From: Tetragonia tetragonoides
Lineage: Eukaryota > Streptophyta > Magnoliopsida > Caryophyllales > Aizoaceae
Direction: 5' to 3'
Assembly: GCA_038025085.1 (NCBI GenBank)
Contig: CM076152.1
Coordinates: forward strand, 30,631,501-30,695,500
DNA: 64,000 nt
Each line of letters starts with the position of its first letter. The stretch's first letter is position 1. The translations under genes and the position numbers were made by a program. Below the pieces are notes generated by a model, which saw only the letters and a list, made by a program, of their open reading frames with translations, did not search any database and was not told where the DNA came from. Below are positions 39,763 to 50,851 of the stretch, piece after piece.

Positions 39763-40114
39763 TAGTATGTCTTGTGTGGACTTAGTCTACCGTGAACCAA
39801 GTAATTTTGAGGGGTGGCTACAGATGAATGAAGTACGGGGTGGCTCAAGCTAAAGTAAGGGAGTGACTCTAGGTGAAGTAATTTTGAGGGGTGGCTCCAG
39901 GTGAAGTAAGGGATGGCTCCAGGTAAAGTAAGGGTGGCTTAGGTGAAGTAAGGGGTGGCTACAGATAAAGTAGGGGTGGCTTAGGTGAAGTAGGGGTGGT
40001 GCCAAGTATAAACTTGAGGGGTGGCTCTAGGTGAAGTAGGGGTGGCTCCAGATGAAGTAGGGGTGACTCCAAGTATTGGTCCACCATGGACTAAGTCCAC
40101 ACAAGTTTTTGTAT
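39763..40114 (+). mobile_element. Minisatellite-bearing MITE (copy C), 352 bp
   Basis: It starts TAGTATGTCTTGTGTGGACTTAGTC and ends GGACTAAGTCCACACAAGTTTTTGTAT. Inner inverted ends are CTTGTGTGGACTTAGTC; an 8 bp flank AAAAGTAG/GAAAGTAG (39755-39762 and 40115-40122, one mismatch) fits a hAT-size TSD. The interior is about a dozen degenerate units of GGGTGGCTCCAGGTGAAGTA. Confidence 0.75.
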
Positions 40115-40370
40115 GAAAGTAGTTTTTTTTAAACTAAAATATTCAGTAGATTGGTTATTTTTGGCCTGATATGATTCGTCTAACTTTTAGATAGTCATAT
40201 TTTGACCCACTCACTTACAATTATAAACTGATTATGACCTACTGAGCATCGGGCTGGATCGGCTGTGGCCTAAAAGGGTCTCTTTCATTACGGCCATTAG
40301 CCCAGGTCTACACTCAGGCAATCAAAAAATTCATGGCACTAGATATAGTTATGAAGGTGATACCTAGGAG

Positions 40371-41939
40371 TAGGCCTGGCAAACAGATCAGGTCGGGTCG
40401 GGTTCGGGTTGAACCCCACTGACCTGATTACTAAACGGGTTCAAAATCCCAACCTGAACCTGATCTGTTTGCAAAACAGGTCGAAAAACATGACCTGAAC
40501 CTGATCTGTAACAGATCAGGTCAACCTGATTTGATCTGTATAACCTGAAAATTTTGAAAATCATTTAATTTCACAAAAATCACAACAGCAACAGCAATTC
40601 AGCAGCAATTTCCCAATAGCAAATTAGCAATGTTAACTGTCTGATGTCACAGCAGCAATAGTTCAAAATAAAGCTCTAAACAGCAACTACACAATAGTTC
40701 AAAATAAGAGCTCATAACAGCAGCTCAAGACAACAGTTTAGAGCACAAACAGAAGCTCAAGACAGCAACTCAGCAACACTCAGCAGCACTCAGCACTGCT
40801 ACAATAAACAAATAAGAACATAATGAGTAAATCAGAAACCCTAACCTTAAAATTTATGAAATAAGAACATAAATAATAAAACATAAAAAACAAAACTCTA
40901 AACCCTAAAAAACGAAACACTGAACCCTAAATAATAATAGGTAAAAATAAAACCCTAAACATTTTAATTAAAAATCCGAAACCCTAAAATCTAAAAAATG
41001 AAACCCTAAATCAGAAATCTTAAACAAACAAATCAGCAGACATGCAATTTTAAGCGAATTAACATCCAACTCTAACCGAATAGAAAGGGTTACCTCAGCG
41101 ATTCCCACATAACCACACGCATAAATCCTTCAATTAATCACTGATCATACAATATATACTCAAATCAGAATCAATAATTCAAACGGAAAACAGAAATTAA
41201 TCAACCAAAAATCAGTTTAGGGTTTACATAGCTCAAACCCACGAAAAGGCTGAATTGGGCGTGAACACCGCGGCTATGGAGGCTGGTGGTGACGTAGATG
41301 TGTGGCTGGCAACAAACAGGGGCGGTGATGTCTTGTAAAGCCCAAACAGATGAGAGAGAAAGCGAATTGCTTCAATTGTCAGCAAAGAATGAGAGAGACA
41401 GTGAGATCGAGAGATGGAGAGAGGAAGAGCCGAAGAGGAAGAAGGAACAGGAAGAACTGAAGAAGAATCGAGAATATGAGAGAGTGAGAGAGAGTGAGGA
41501 AGAGAGAGAAATAGAGAATGATAAATGACGGCAAAAAAAAATGAGGGCTAGGGTTTCGTTTTTTCCCTTTTATAGTGTTATCTCTATTTTGGGCTTGGGC
41601 TGCTGATTGGCTCATGGGCCGGTTAAAAAATTTTGGGCCACTTTTTTATTTTTTCCATTTCACTTGTTAGATGGGTTAAACGGATCAGGTCGACCCGAAC
41701 CCGATAAAAATCAGGTCGACCTGATCTGTGACCTGACCCATTTAATGTTTTCGGGTTGAGCAGGTAATTTTCAGGTTGAGCAGGTTGAAATTTTCAACCT
41801 TAACCTAACCCATTTAAGTTTTCGGGTCAATCAGGTCGACCCATTTAATATTTCGGGTCGAAAATCCCAACCCTAACCCGCTTTTTTCGGGTTAGGTTCG
41901 GGTCGGGTTATCGGGTCGGGTTAATTTTTGCCAGGCCTA
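40371..41939. mobile_element. Non-autonomous hAT element, 1.57 kb
   Basis: Ends TAGGCCTGGCAAA and TTTGCCAGGCCTA-like (TTTTTGCCAGGCCTA). The 8 bp CCTAGGAG is duplicated perfectly (40363-40370 and 41940-41947). Each arm has long stretches of CAGGTCGACCTGA / GGGTCGGGTT palindromic repeats. The middle (40560-41560) is non-coding with CAGCA repeats and CCCTAAA phrases; the 76-codon Glu/Arg-rich frame at 41298-41528 is not a transposase. The right arm (41590-41939) matches 63618-64000 in inverse orientation. Confidence 0.88.
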
Positions 41940-41947
41940 CCTAGGAG

Positions 41948-42695
41948 GCTAGGTGAAACACCCGCAAGTACACAGAGTATATCGAAGTAATAATAAATCG
42001 TCTCCCAAAGAAATTAGAGATTCCGATTACCAACGTCGTCTCAATTTCACGGAACCTAAACTGATTGAGTTAATGATTTTTGAAAATAAAAACTAATCCT
42101 AAACTAAGAGCAATGAAATTAGTGCAAGAAATAAGGTAGTCACAATTCAGGATATTCAAATGTTCAAACTAGAGTCGGGGGTTCACCCAACTTTGACCCT
42201 TGATGCAATGAATTAATAATGTGGCAAGATGCAATTGATATGAATAATTTATAGAGATCATTAGGTTAATAATCACTAGGGATCTCTCTCAAGGTCACTA
42301 TATTAAAGATCTTTTTCTTACGTCTTAATTACATATTTTCATGTAGTAAAATTAATGAGAACTTTATGGAACTCATCTAATAAATTAATTTACGAAAGAC
42401 AAAAGGACCAATCGTAGCCTGATCCCCTTGTTTTAGGAATGGAACTCCTATAATTAACCACCCCCCTCAGTTTTAAACTAATTACACATGAACAAAACCA
42501 TTTTCATTTGCACATGTAATACAAATAAGTGATCATTGAGAATGGTTTATAAGTGATTATACACGTTTACTAAGAAATAAGGCCTCAACTTTTGGGCTTA
42601 AGGTCTTTCCCTTTTGAGCTTAAGGCTTTTCTCTTTTGGGCTTAAATGGCCTCCAATATGGAACCATTGAGGGATTTTTCACTAGAATTGGTTGT
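41948..42695. other. Non-coding stretch resembling a retroelement remnant
   Basis: CACCCGCAAGTACACAGAGT followed by ATCGAAGTAATAATAAATCG is a phrase common in plant LTR retrotransposon internal regions, but no LTR, PBS or protein is visible, so the assignment is weak. The rest is AT-rich. Confidence 0.3.
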
Positions 42696-42703
42696 GTTGG
42701 AGG

Positions 42704-43527
42704 CAATATGTCTTGTGTGGACTTAGTCCACTATGGACCAAGTAATTTTGAGGGGTGACTTCAGGTGAAGTAAAGGGTGGCTTTAGGTAAAGTAGGGATG
42801 GCTTCAGGCAGAGACAGAGCTACTAGAGGGCCCAGGGGGGCCTTGGCCCCTGTCATATTTTTGTCATATATACAAATGTGTAGAAGAGTAGCATGTGAGA
42901 AGAGTAGCTCAAGTGGTTATTCTGCTCTAATTATGGTGTGGTTAGCTCATGGTCTCTAGTTCGACTCCCACAAGCTACTAATTTTTGGTTTTCTAGTTTG
43001 ACACAAGACTTTTCTTCCTCCAAAAATAGACATTTTCTCATTCATGCGACTCAAAAATTCCGATTTATCTAATTTGGCCCCCTCCATTTAATGTCCTGGC
43101 TTCGTCCCTAGCTTTAGGTGAAGTAATTTTGAGGGGTGGCTCCAGGTGAAGTAAGGGGTGACTTTAGGTGAAGTAATTTTGAGGGGTGGCTCCAAGTAAA
43201 GTAGAGGGGTGGCTCCAGGTGAATTAGGGGTGGTGACAAGTACAAATTTGATGGGTGGTTCTAGGTGAAGTAGACTCCACTTTTAGAGGAGGGTGGCTCC
43301 AGGTGAAGTAATTTTGAGGGGTGGCTTCAGGTAAAGTAAGGGGTGGCTCCAGGTAAACTAGGGGGGTAGCTTCAGGTGAATTAGGGGTGGTGCCAACTAT
43401 AAATTTGAGGGTGGTTCTAGGTGAAGTAGGGGTGGCTCCACTTTTAGAGGAGGGTGGCTCCACGTGAAGTAGGGGATGACTCCAAGTATTGTTCCACCAT
43501 GGACTAAGTCCACACAAGTTTTTGTAT
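42704..43527 (+). mobile_element. Minisatellite-bearing MITE (copy D), 824 bp, hosting another element
   Basis: It starts CAATATGTCTTGTGTGGACTTAGTCC and ends GGACTAAGTCCACACAAGTTTTTGTAT. The 8 bp GTTGGAGG is duplicated exactly (42696-42703 and 43528-43535). The interior is an array of GGGTGGCTCCAGGTGAAGTA units, expanded relative to copy C and interrupted at 42809-43110. Confidence 0.85.
42809..43110. mobile_element. hAT-like MITE nested in copy D, with tRNA-like boxes inside
   Basis: Ends CAGAGACAGAGCTA and (reverse complement) TAGGGACGAAGCCA form a short inverted repeat, and GCTTCAGG/GCTTTAGG flank it (42801-42808 and 43111-43118; one mismatch). The interior has GGGCCC...GGCCCC phrases, an A-box-like GTAGCTCAAGTGGTTA (42903-42918) and B-box-like TAGTTCGACTCCC (42957-42969). 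Confidence 0.6.
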
Positions 43528-43535
43528 GTTGGAGG

Positions 43536-44924
43536 AGGTTGGTCGGGTTGGTGGTGAGTGGATGTGAGTGTAGACACCGAAATTGCATCAAACAGTACTT
43601 TCGAAAAGATATCTCAAAAGATATAATAATTATGGATTATCTTATATTTTAAGAAGATAACATTGCATATGAGATCTAGGTCATCTTAGCAACTACTCCT
43701 ACCTTTATAATAGAGAAATCATCTCAAGTTAAAGAAGAACGAGGCGAGACGGAACAAGTTACAAAGACAGTCAAAAACGCTGAAACAAGCGACACAACAA
43801 AGGCCAAACTTACACACTCACTGGGACAATTTATTTTTACTCCCTTAATTTACAATCTTTCAATTTAAAGGGGGCAAACTACATTATGTTTCGAGACCAA
43901 GTTGCATCGACATGGACACACAATTCTTCTATAGGCAAAACTGAATCAAGATACATATGGGTGAAATTCGTTGGAAGGAACAATAAGTCAATCCCTACTT
44001 AATTGCTGAGTTCTTTGATGTAATATAAAAATGGAGCATGAAATGGTAAGGGAAACCCAATACTTCTGAGTTCTAGTTCCGGAAATGAAATGATTTATAA
44101 GTGATCTTAATGTTGATGGTGGTGCCACGGTTGTTGCATGTAAATGATGTAATGCTGGGGATGAGGGACCATGATGACAAATGAAAATAGTAGTTTATTT
44201 GTATGAGACAGTCTTGCCGTGAGAGGGGTCACTTTTTATAATAGAAGAAGGTCAATACATTTAGTAAATTACCAATGTCTCAAAAAAAGTGGTCATTATT
44301 TACTGTGAATATATCTCATAGACTCATACAAAATTTATTTAAGTTTTGACAAAGCTACCACAATTTTTTTATTTATTAAAGCTCAAACTTAGCAGATATT
44401 AGCAATGCAAGATGATTTTCTCTTCTTTGTATATCATCAATAGTGGATAATTTATCATTAATTGTTAGCATTATGTAATTCGGAATTACAAAAACTTTTA
44501 TAAGACGATTTTTTTATAATTTTTGGTGAGACGGGGGTCACTTTTCAATGAAACAAGGGTCACTGCGTCACTGCTCAGTAAAAATAATCCTTACATTTTC
44601 TAATAGTGACCCCATTATCAATGAGATGGTATCACACAAGACTTACTGATTCGAAATTTATTTGTAGCCATCTGTCCCCAAAACAGTTTTTATCTTTCTC
44701 AAAGATCCATGCAACATTTTCCCATAAAACCAAAAAAGTCCTTTGAGCCGGCCTAATGCATAAGACGGCAAAGAAATGATGCCATAGACATAACTCAGGC
44801 ACCATCTTTTTTTTCTTTGTTGAACTACATATTATGCTAAAGTAGGCAACTAGTTGCACCAAAAAAGTAGGCAACTAGTTGTTACCAAAAAAAAAAAAAA
44901 AAATAGGCGCGTAACTAGTTATCT
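43536..44924. other. Repeat-derived intergenic DNA (LTR-like and MITE-like pieces)
   Basis: GTGTAGACACCGAAATTG at 43568 resembles the start of a Gypsy-type LTR, and the following about 380 bp may be LTR remnant, but no end or TSD was found. At 44195-44645 GTATGAGACAGTCTTGCCGTGAGAGGGGTCACT and the inverse-like AATAGTGACCCCATTATCAATGAGATGGTATCACACAAGACTT (about 44605-44645) look like the arms of a MITE. The phrase GTAGGCAACTAGTT recurs at 44842, 44869 and 45128. No gene. Confidence 0.35.
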
Positions 44925-45126
44925 AAGAGGTGTTGGCTCATTGATAGATAAATTGCAACTTGTACATTAGATCATGGGTTCAAACCTCTTAAAAATCACC
45001 TACATGAATTAATTCGTGGAATACCCGAAGCCGTACGTTGTGAGGTGCCCTTTTTTTTTCATTCGCAAGAGGTGCCTTTTAGCCATGCCAAATTCCTCTT
45101 TGCCAAACCAAAAAAAAAAAAAAAAA
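44925..45126 (+). mobile_element. tRNA-derived SINE, family shared with 50664-50851
   Basis: A-box-like TTGGCTCATTGATA and B box GGGTTCAAACCTC (44989-45001) head the element. The body contains GAATTAATTCGTGGAATACCCG and GAGGTGCC..TTAGCCATGCCAAATTCCTC, and it ends CTTTGCCAAACC plus poly(A). A flanking AACTAGTTA at 44917 and 45132 is a plausible TSD. Confidence 0.7.
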
Positions 45127-45790
45127 AGTAGGCAACTAGTTACTAAATTACAACTATAATGTATAAGTTGTGTATCCTAATTCCTAGCTAACATAGTTCT
45201 TTATGAATATAGGAGGTCTAGATAATTAGTGACATGAGCAGACAGCCTTGTCTTTTTTAACAAGTACGCTTGAGAAAGTGAAAGATGCCAAATGATGAAT
45301 TCATAGTGAACCAGCTCTATGACATTGACATGGACAAATGTCAGTCTTAAGGCCCGTTATTAAAACTTAACTTAATTGAACTGAATTAATTTAAATTGAT
45401 TTTTTTTTATTATACTTAACTTATAGTTATTGAAACTTATTCAAACATGTACAATATAATATATTCATTTGAAATTATGCATTGAAAATTTTCCAGTGAC
45501 ACAAGTATCGTCATGAATTTATTTTGGAACAAAAATTTATTTGAGTAAATTAATTTCTCATAAACTGAATTGTATTGAACTAAAATTAAATTGAGCACAA
45601 TATAGCTAAGTAGTAAGTACTAAGTGGGGCCTGGAAAAGAAACGAGAAATCACATTCAAAAACTCAAATAGTGGAAACTATAAATAGCTTAAACTATATT
45701 ATATGTAACAACATCTTGGGTGACTCTCCCTTCAAAATAAAACCAGAAATTTCTTGCAATCATCTATCTTCGGAAGCAAGAAATGGAATC
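45127..45790. other. AT-rich spacer
   Basis: No gene or named repeat recognised. The last part is the 3' side of the PGIP pseudogene. Confidence 0.5.
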
Positions 45791-45795
45791 ATTAA

Positions 45796-47223
45796 CTACT
45801 TGCAAGCACATAAAGGACCACCACATAGACACTTGTTATGGGCAAAAATTTCTGGGCGGGCTCGTTTAAATCGTCGAATATTTAGAATCGGACCACAGAG
45901 TTGATTATAGCTCACATCCACAGAGTCTATCCCCAACTGACCAAACCGTTTTGGGAGAGACCCATATATCATATTGTGGCTTATATTGAACCTCTCAAGG
46001 TTGCGAAGTAGATCCACATTTGAGAAATCAAACTTCAAAAAATTGTTGTTGAGTTCCAAAAGCATGATCCTTTCATTGCTCTTTTCAAACAAAAAAGAGG
46101 CATCTCCTATGATTTTATTATTAGAGAGCTTTAGGTATATCATACTCCCTCCGTCCGGGTTTCTTCCTTACGGAAGCATTTGGGCACAAGATTTAAGAAA
46201 GAAGAAAAGGAGCCCAAAGTTGCCCCTTAATTAACTTTATTCAATAGAGTACTTTTGTAAGGGGGACCACTTTTTGATTCCTCACATGGGTGTGAGTGAG
46301 GGGCTATTGGGTCATTCAACAACCCAAAATTTGCCAAAATAAGTAATGTAAGGAACAATTATGGACATTCAAAAATGGCTTTCGTAAGGAAGAATCGGGG
46401 ACGGAAGGAGGAGGAAGTAATACCTCGACCTAGTGACTTTGGGACCAACCCAGTTAACTGGTTGTGTGAAAGAGAGAGGGCGGTAAGTTTGGGGAGTAGG
46501 CCAATAGATTTCGGGATTGGGCCTGATAGACGGTTGGAATCCAGTTCAAGCGTAAACAGACTTTTAAGTCGTCGCCCTAGAAAGTTAGGGACTGGCACGC
46601 ATAACTTGTTTGAGAATAGAAGAAGGGACTCGAGTTGGGTGAGTCGGGCCAAGGCCTTAGGGATTGGGCCAGTGAGTTTGTTTTTGGAAAGGTTTAAATA
46701 AGTGAGGGTCTTGATTTGGCCCAAGAAATCTGGGATCGGGCCGGTGTGTCCGGTGGAGGAGAGGGATAGTACACTGAGTTCTAGGAGACGTGTAACGAAG
46801 TTGGGTATTGGGCTGGACACATTGGTGCCCGAAATGGTTAGCTTTGTGAGTTTGGTTAGCTTGCCAATAGACGAGGGGATTGGGCCCGTAAGGTGAGGGA
46901 CATCATAAAAACTGAGTAACCATAAGAAGGGAAGTTGGTCCAAGAAACATGGGATTGGGCTGTGAATATCAGCTGCAAACATGATTCCTAGTCTGGTGAC
47001 ACGGCCGTGTTCATCACAGCCAATGCCTGCCCATAATCCACAACAATCAGTCTTGGGGTCCCAAGAGGACAAAGAAGAAGGCTTGCCAAAATGGCTTTTG
47101 ATGTGAAGGAGGACTTTCTTGTCCTGTGGATTGCAAAAATCATTCGAGGAGAGAAAGTGGTTAAAATGAAGAAAAAGAGAGAATCACACCAAGAGAATAA
47201 TGAAAGAAGTTTGGGAGAGCCAT
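45796..47223 (-). pseudogene. PGIP-like LRR pseudogene split by a Stowaway MITE (copy 2)
   Basis: 47072-46418 carries the N-cap (TDCCGLWAGIGC) and LRRs 1-8 (GPIPSSIGKLTKLTKLTISGTNV and similar), and 46143-45796 carries the last repeats (SFLFEKSN, NISHNMIYGSLPKRFGQL) and the C-cap NKCLCGGPLCACK. Between them a MITE (46145-46417) interrupts the LRR after the PKSLGRG segment. A second lesion lies in the signal peptide: the ATG at 47221-47223 opens only about 20 codons before a stop and is out of frame with the CNPQDKKVLL region. A TATA box (CTATATAAAG on the minus strand at about 47280-47289) is still present. With two independent lesions the copy is dead, although most of the LRR region is otherwise open, suggesting fairly recent inactivation. 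The closest relative is the copy at 51320-52471. Confidence 0.88.
46145..46417. mobile_element. Stowaway MITE inside the PGIP pseudogene
   Basis: It begins CTCCCTCCGTCCGGGTTTCTTCC and ends GGAAGAATCGGGGACGGAAGGAGG, with TA on both sides (46143-46144 and 46418-46419). It is non-coding. The right end is slightly degenerate. Confidence 0.8.
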
Positions 47224-47289
47224 TCTTAGACTTTTGTAGTAATTAGTAAAGAAATGTAGGAAACATAGGCAAAGGTCATATCTTTATAT

Positions 47290-48044
47290 AGAGTTTAAAA
47301 TCTTATTTACCAAATACAAACAAGGAAATATTGAATGAGAATAAGTTTTGTCAGATGGGAATTTACAAATAGATTTTGCAATCTAAGGTACATATGACCC
47401 TAATTATGAAATGCTGCTTTTGATTTAGTGGAGTGCACATGGTGCACACAGTTCTTAGCCTAGCACGGCCTTCCTGCTAACACCTGAAAAGCTGATATCC
47501 TCCATGGATGGAGTAATACAAATTGGAATTTTTAAGTTTATTTATGGTCTGATGCCTCACGAGTCATGTTGCTTTGGTTGAACTAAGGAAATTTGACCTG
47601 TTTTTTCGGTCGTCTTCATCTTGCATACTGTTTTTCGTTGTATTACATTGTGAATCATTTTATGTTCTATTTTCCGTACCGTTTTACTCTGTTACGTTCA
47701 ATTCAGGCCTAAACCGCCGTTAGTAGCAAAAGTAGGAGAGGAATTAGTGAAGTTCTATTACTTCTATACAGCAAAGTAAGTATTTTCGACCACACAAGGA
47801 CTATTAGGGTCCGACTTTTGGACAGGACAAATCAGATTCCTACCATGTCCGGTTTACAATCTGGGCCGGTTAGACAGGTGAGACGAAAAAGTGAATAAAC
47901 CTTAATTCCCTATCTCACTCTTTCAAAACCGGCCCCATCACGTCCAAAACCAATCATTTACGATCCGATTTCAGACCGGAGACGAGTGGTCCGAGTCTAA
48001 ACAACCCTAATTATGTTAAACAAGAGACCCCCAAAAAAAAAAGT
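47290..48044. other. Intergenic DNA upstream of the PGIP pseudogene
   Basis: No gene or named repeat was recognised. Confidence 0.45.
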
Positions 48045-48304
48045 ATTCCCTCCGTCCCGTAATTACGTTGTCAATTGCTTTTTGGAGGTCAAATAAACTT
48101 TACAAACTTTGACTGTTAATATATGGAAAAATATAAAGATTGACAATGTAAAAAATTTATTGTTAGATTCGTTTTTAATAATACTTTTGAAAAATCATAT
48201 TTTTATAATTTTTATATGCATAGCTTTATAGTTATTTATGATTAATGTTGTGCCTTGGAGACCGCGATAAAGTAATTAACAACCGTAATCATAGGACGGA
48301 GGGT
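48045..48304. mobile_element. Stowaway-like MITE
   Basis: It begins TTCCCTCCGTCCCGTAATTACG and ends ATAGGACGGAGGG; the inverted CTCCGTCC ends are diagnostic, with TA-like flanks. AT-rich and non-coding. Confidence 0.65.
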
Positions 48305-49392
48305 GATATTGTTAAGCGAGAGGAATGGTAGGATGTTTTTCTTTATGGGTCCTTGCCCCAAAACATTCTCCCACAAGTCCCACTACATACTTTTACACAA
48401 GATAACAAAAGTTTCTTTTCGTGGAAACCTATTTTTATGTCCAACAGAAGACCAAATTCAGCAACTTGAATTAGAATTATAGCAAATTGCTTACATGACA
48501 TCTATTAGTTTTAAACAGCTCCAAACAGCCTCTCAGAATTAGCTCACCTCTGTTAATAGAGGACAGTACTTGTTTGCATTAGTTTTGTTTTGTTTTTGGT
48601 TATTTTGTTTTTTGGGTGGAAAACAATTATATCTGATAATAATCTCAGGCATTTTAACTGCTTCTTTTAATACTCTATAAGGAAAATAAACATTATATAC
48701 CCAGCAAAACCCTTAAGAGCTACAATCGCTCCAATGAATAAAACATCATCTTCCCCATTTGCAACTAAAAAAACAAAAGACATCTTGGGGTCCATAATCC
48801 ATCTGCTAGTAATAGGTATAAATGATATGGTGGAGACTTCATTTGTTCGATAAAGAAGAAGAAAATTTGAAGGAAGCTTTTATTTACTACCTCCGTTCCG
48901 CAACAATAACAACATTTATTTTTGGCACACAAACCAATGCACTCTCTTTTTGGTTGAAACATTCTTATTATACTCTTATGTTTAGTGAGTTAATTAGGTA
49001 CTTAATTTTTGTTTAACATATTTTAATAAAATTAATTATTTATAATCACAATTAAGTTCTTAATTTTTGGCGGGAAAATTTTCGGAGGAGAGATTATTAT
49101 TAAGTCATCGTTTTTCCTCACAAAACTTCTTATTTTGAAGACCTCATAAACTTGATGCCAACATTTAAAAAACATTAAATAAACAAACTGATTTGTTATG
49201 TGAGGAGAGAGAATTGAAGAGAAACAAGAGTTAAACACCTCAAAATAAACATTCTGTCATATTGGTGTTGTTCATGAAGAGAAAGATATTGTAAATGAAT
49301 GTGCTCCTCATTTTATTGAAGTTAACAAGAAATAAAAGATTTTGGGAGAAATTAAATTGCCCACCAAAAACCCAAAGTACACTTACACTGAC
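48305..49392. other. AT-rich intergenic DNA
   Basis: No gene was recognised. ACCTCCGTTCCGCAACAATAAC near 48890 looks like one end of another Stowaway-type MITE, without a clear partner. Confidence 0.4.
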
Positions 49393-49394
49393 TC

Positions 49395-49585
49395 AAAATT
49401 TTGGGGGTTTTATTTTCACTCTAAAAACCAAAGTACTAAAAATATTGAAATACAAACATAAATTGACAGCTACATTCAGCTAAATTGATAGCTAAATTTT
49501 GAGGGTTTCATTTTCCCTCCAAAAACCAAAGTGCTAAAAATATTGAAATACAAATTTAAATTGACGGCTACATTAAATTAAAACA
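49395..49585. repeat. Two tandem copies of a unit of about 98 bp
   Basis: AAATTTTGGGGGTTTTATTTTC..CTAAAAACCAAAGTACTAAAAATATTG and AAATTTTGAGGGTTTCATTTTCCCTCCAAAAACCAAAGTGCTAAAAATATTG are successive, both followed by AAATTGACRGCTACATT. The pair lies 270-460 bp upstream of the small frame at 49853. Confidence 0.75.
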
Positions 49586-49753
49586 TCAGAGGTAAATTTT
49601 GGATTTCCCTCCAACTTTTGGAAGTCTTCATGAATTTCAAACTTTTGCCATCTTCAATTTTCAGCTTCATTCATCTTTCTTCAAATTTTGAAGTGTTTGA
49701 AATTCCCACCAAAAGCAAACTCTCTTCATCTTCTTTTCCACCATTCCTTTATC

Positions 49754-49760
49754 TATAAAT
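49754..49760 (+). promoter_or_regulatory. TATA box upstream of the small acidic frame
   Basis: TATAAAT, about 95 bp upstream of the ATG at 49853, in a locally CT/AC-rich leader (ACAACCAACCACC) typical of a plant transcription start. Confidence 0.45.
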
Positions 49761-49852
49761 ACAACCAACCACCATGAGCATTTATTCACAAGCAAAAATC
49801 AGCCTTTGACACAATCTTTATAAACATTAAACAACAAAACAGAAATTCATTC

Positions 49853-50101
49853 ATGGAAAATTCAGAAAATCAGCCACATATTCCATTCCATGACCCATTT
49901 ATTGAAGACCTTACTATTCTATTTTCACCAAATCAACCTTACCATGACCATATTATTGAGGATCTCACTGTTTTCAATGGAACACCAGAAAATGAATCAC
50001 CAAATGAACATGAACAACAACATGAAAATAATGAAAATCTCACTCCTCCCACTTCGCCACAAACAGCCATGCCCAACAATAAAAAGAAACCATATATTTG
50101 A
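49853..50101 (+). CDS. Hypothetical small acidic protein (82 aa)
   Basis: An ATG in a decent context opens an 82-codon frame with a normal-looking composition for a disordered protein: Glu, Asn, Pro and His rich, with an internal near-duplication (FHDPFIEDLTILF and YHDHIIEDLTVF), a TPPTSPQ segment and a basic end (NNKKKPYI). There is no signal peptide or membrane segment. A TATA box sits about 95 bp upstream and the frame is preceded by an AC-rich leader, so a real short gene is possible. The repeated IEDLT motif could be an interaction motif. I do not recognise a family. It could also be the first exon or truncated stub of a transposon gene; no intron donor was defined. Confidence 0.35.
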   Translation: MENSENQPHIPFHDPFIEDLTILFSPNQPYHDHIIEDLTVFNGTPENESPNEHEQQHENNENLTPPTSPQTAMPNNKKKPYI

Positions 50102-50647
50102 AGAAGAAGGAATTTTTTTATACAAATATGAAAAAAGAAGGAATTTTTTTTAATAAATAAACTAAAAATTAAAGAAATGTTTTGAAGAAGAAACTCTGCT
50201 AGCACAATTGGGTAGATCTCGAAAGTTAAGTGGGTTTAAAAAATTAACTCAAACTGCAAACACGTATCGAAATAGAAAGATATTATACTTATTTAAGAAT
50301 AAAAAAAATGAGGAAGAAAGAGGTCCAAAAACCAGACGCGAGACGCGATCAGTTTGGGTGCGGGTGTGATTTTATATCCTAAAATTCCGACAGCCCGAAT
50401 CAATGATCAGATCCACTATTAATGCTCCGGTGATATAATGTTCCACAAATTGAATACTATTTTCCTTACTTTTTTAAGGAAATTAAACCATATATTTTCA
50501 CCCAATATATAGGTGAAATTATTTTTCTCCCTAAAAACCATTTTCTTTATTTTGGTAACCAAACATTAAAAAATGGAGAAACAATTTCCCAGAAAAACGT
50601 TTTTACCCCAACCAAAGAGAGCCTTAAAACTAGACATGTCATAGGTC
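50102..50647. other. AT-rich spacer
   Basis: No further gene. A direct repeat AAGAAGGAATTTTTTT occurs just after the small frame (50103-50118 and 50134-50149). Confidence 0.5.
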
Positions 50648-50663
50648 ACACGCACAAGAGTTT

Positions 50664-50851
50664 TATTTTTTTTGATTTGGCAAAGAGGAACTTCCTTATT
50701 CTTTGGGCGTGGCTAAAGGGCACCTTGTAATGCACAATGTCGGGTATTCCACGAATTAATTCGTGTAGGTGCTTCCCAAGAGATTTGAACCCATGACATG
50801 GGACAAGTTACAACTTGTTTACCAGTGACAGTGAGCCAAGATCTCTTTGAT
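50664..50851 (-). mobile_element. tRNA-derived SINE, same family as 44925-45126
   Basis: Minus-strand B box GGGTTCAAATCTC (50784-50796), A-box-like TTGGCTCACTGTCACTGG, body GAATTAATTCGTGGAATACCCG and 3' end CCTCTTTGCCAAATC then poly(A). The 16 bp ACACGCACAAGAGTTT flanks it (50648-50663), with one mismatch in the right copy (50852-50867). Confidence 0.85.

Noticed and set aside
41298..41528. A 76-codon Glu/Arg-rich frame in the hAT element
   Set aside because: Low-complexity GAGA-rich DNA; no zinc-finger or hAT dimerisation motif is present.
42696..43535. Tandem GGTGGCTCCAGG array considered as CRISPR-like or as a coding Gly-rich repeat
   Set aside because: Units are degenerate, have no regular spacers, and lie between transposon ends in a plant genome.
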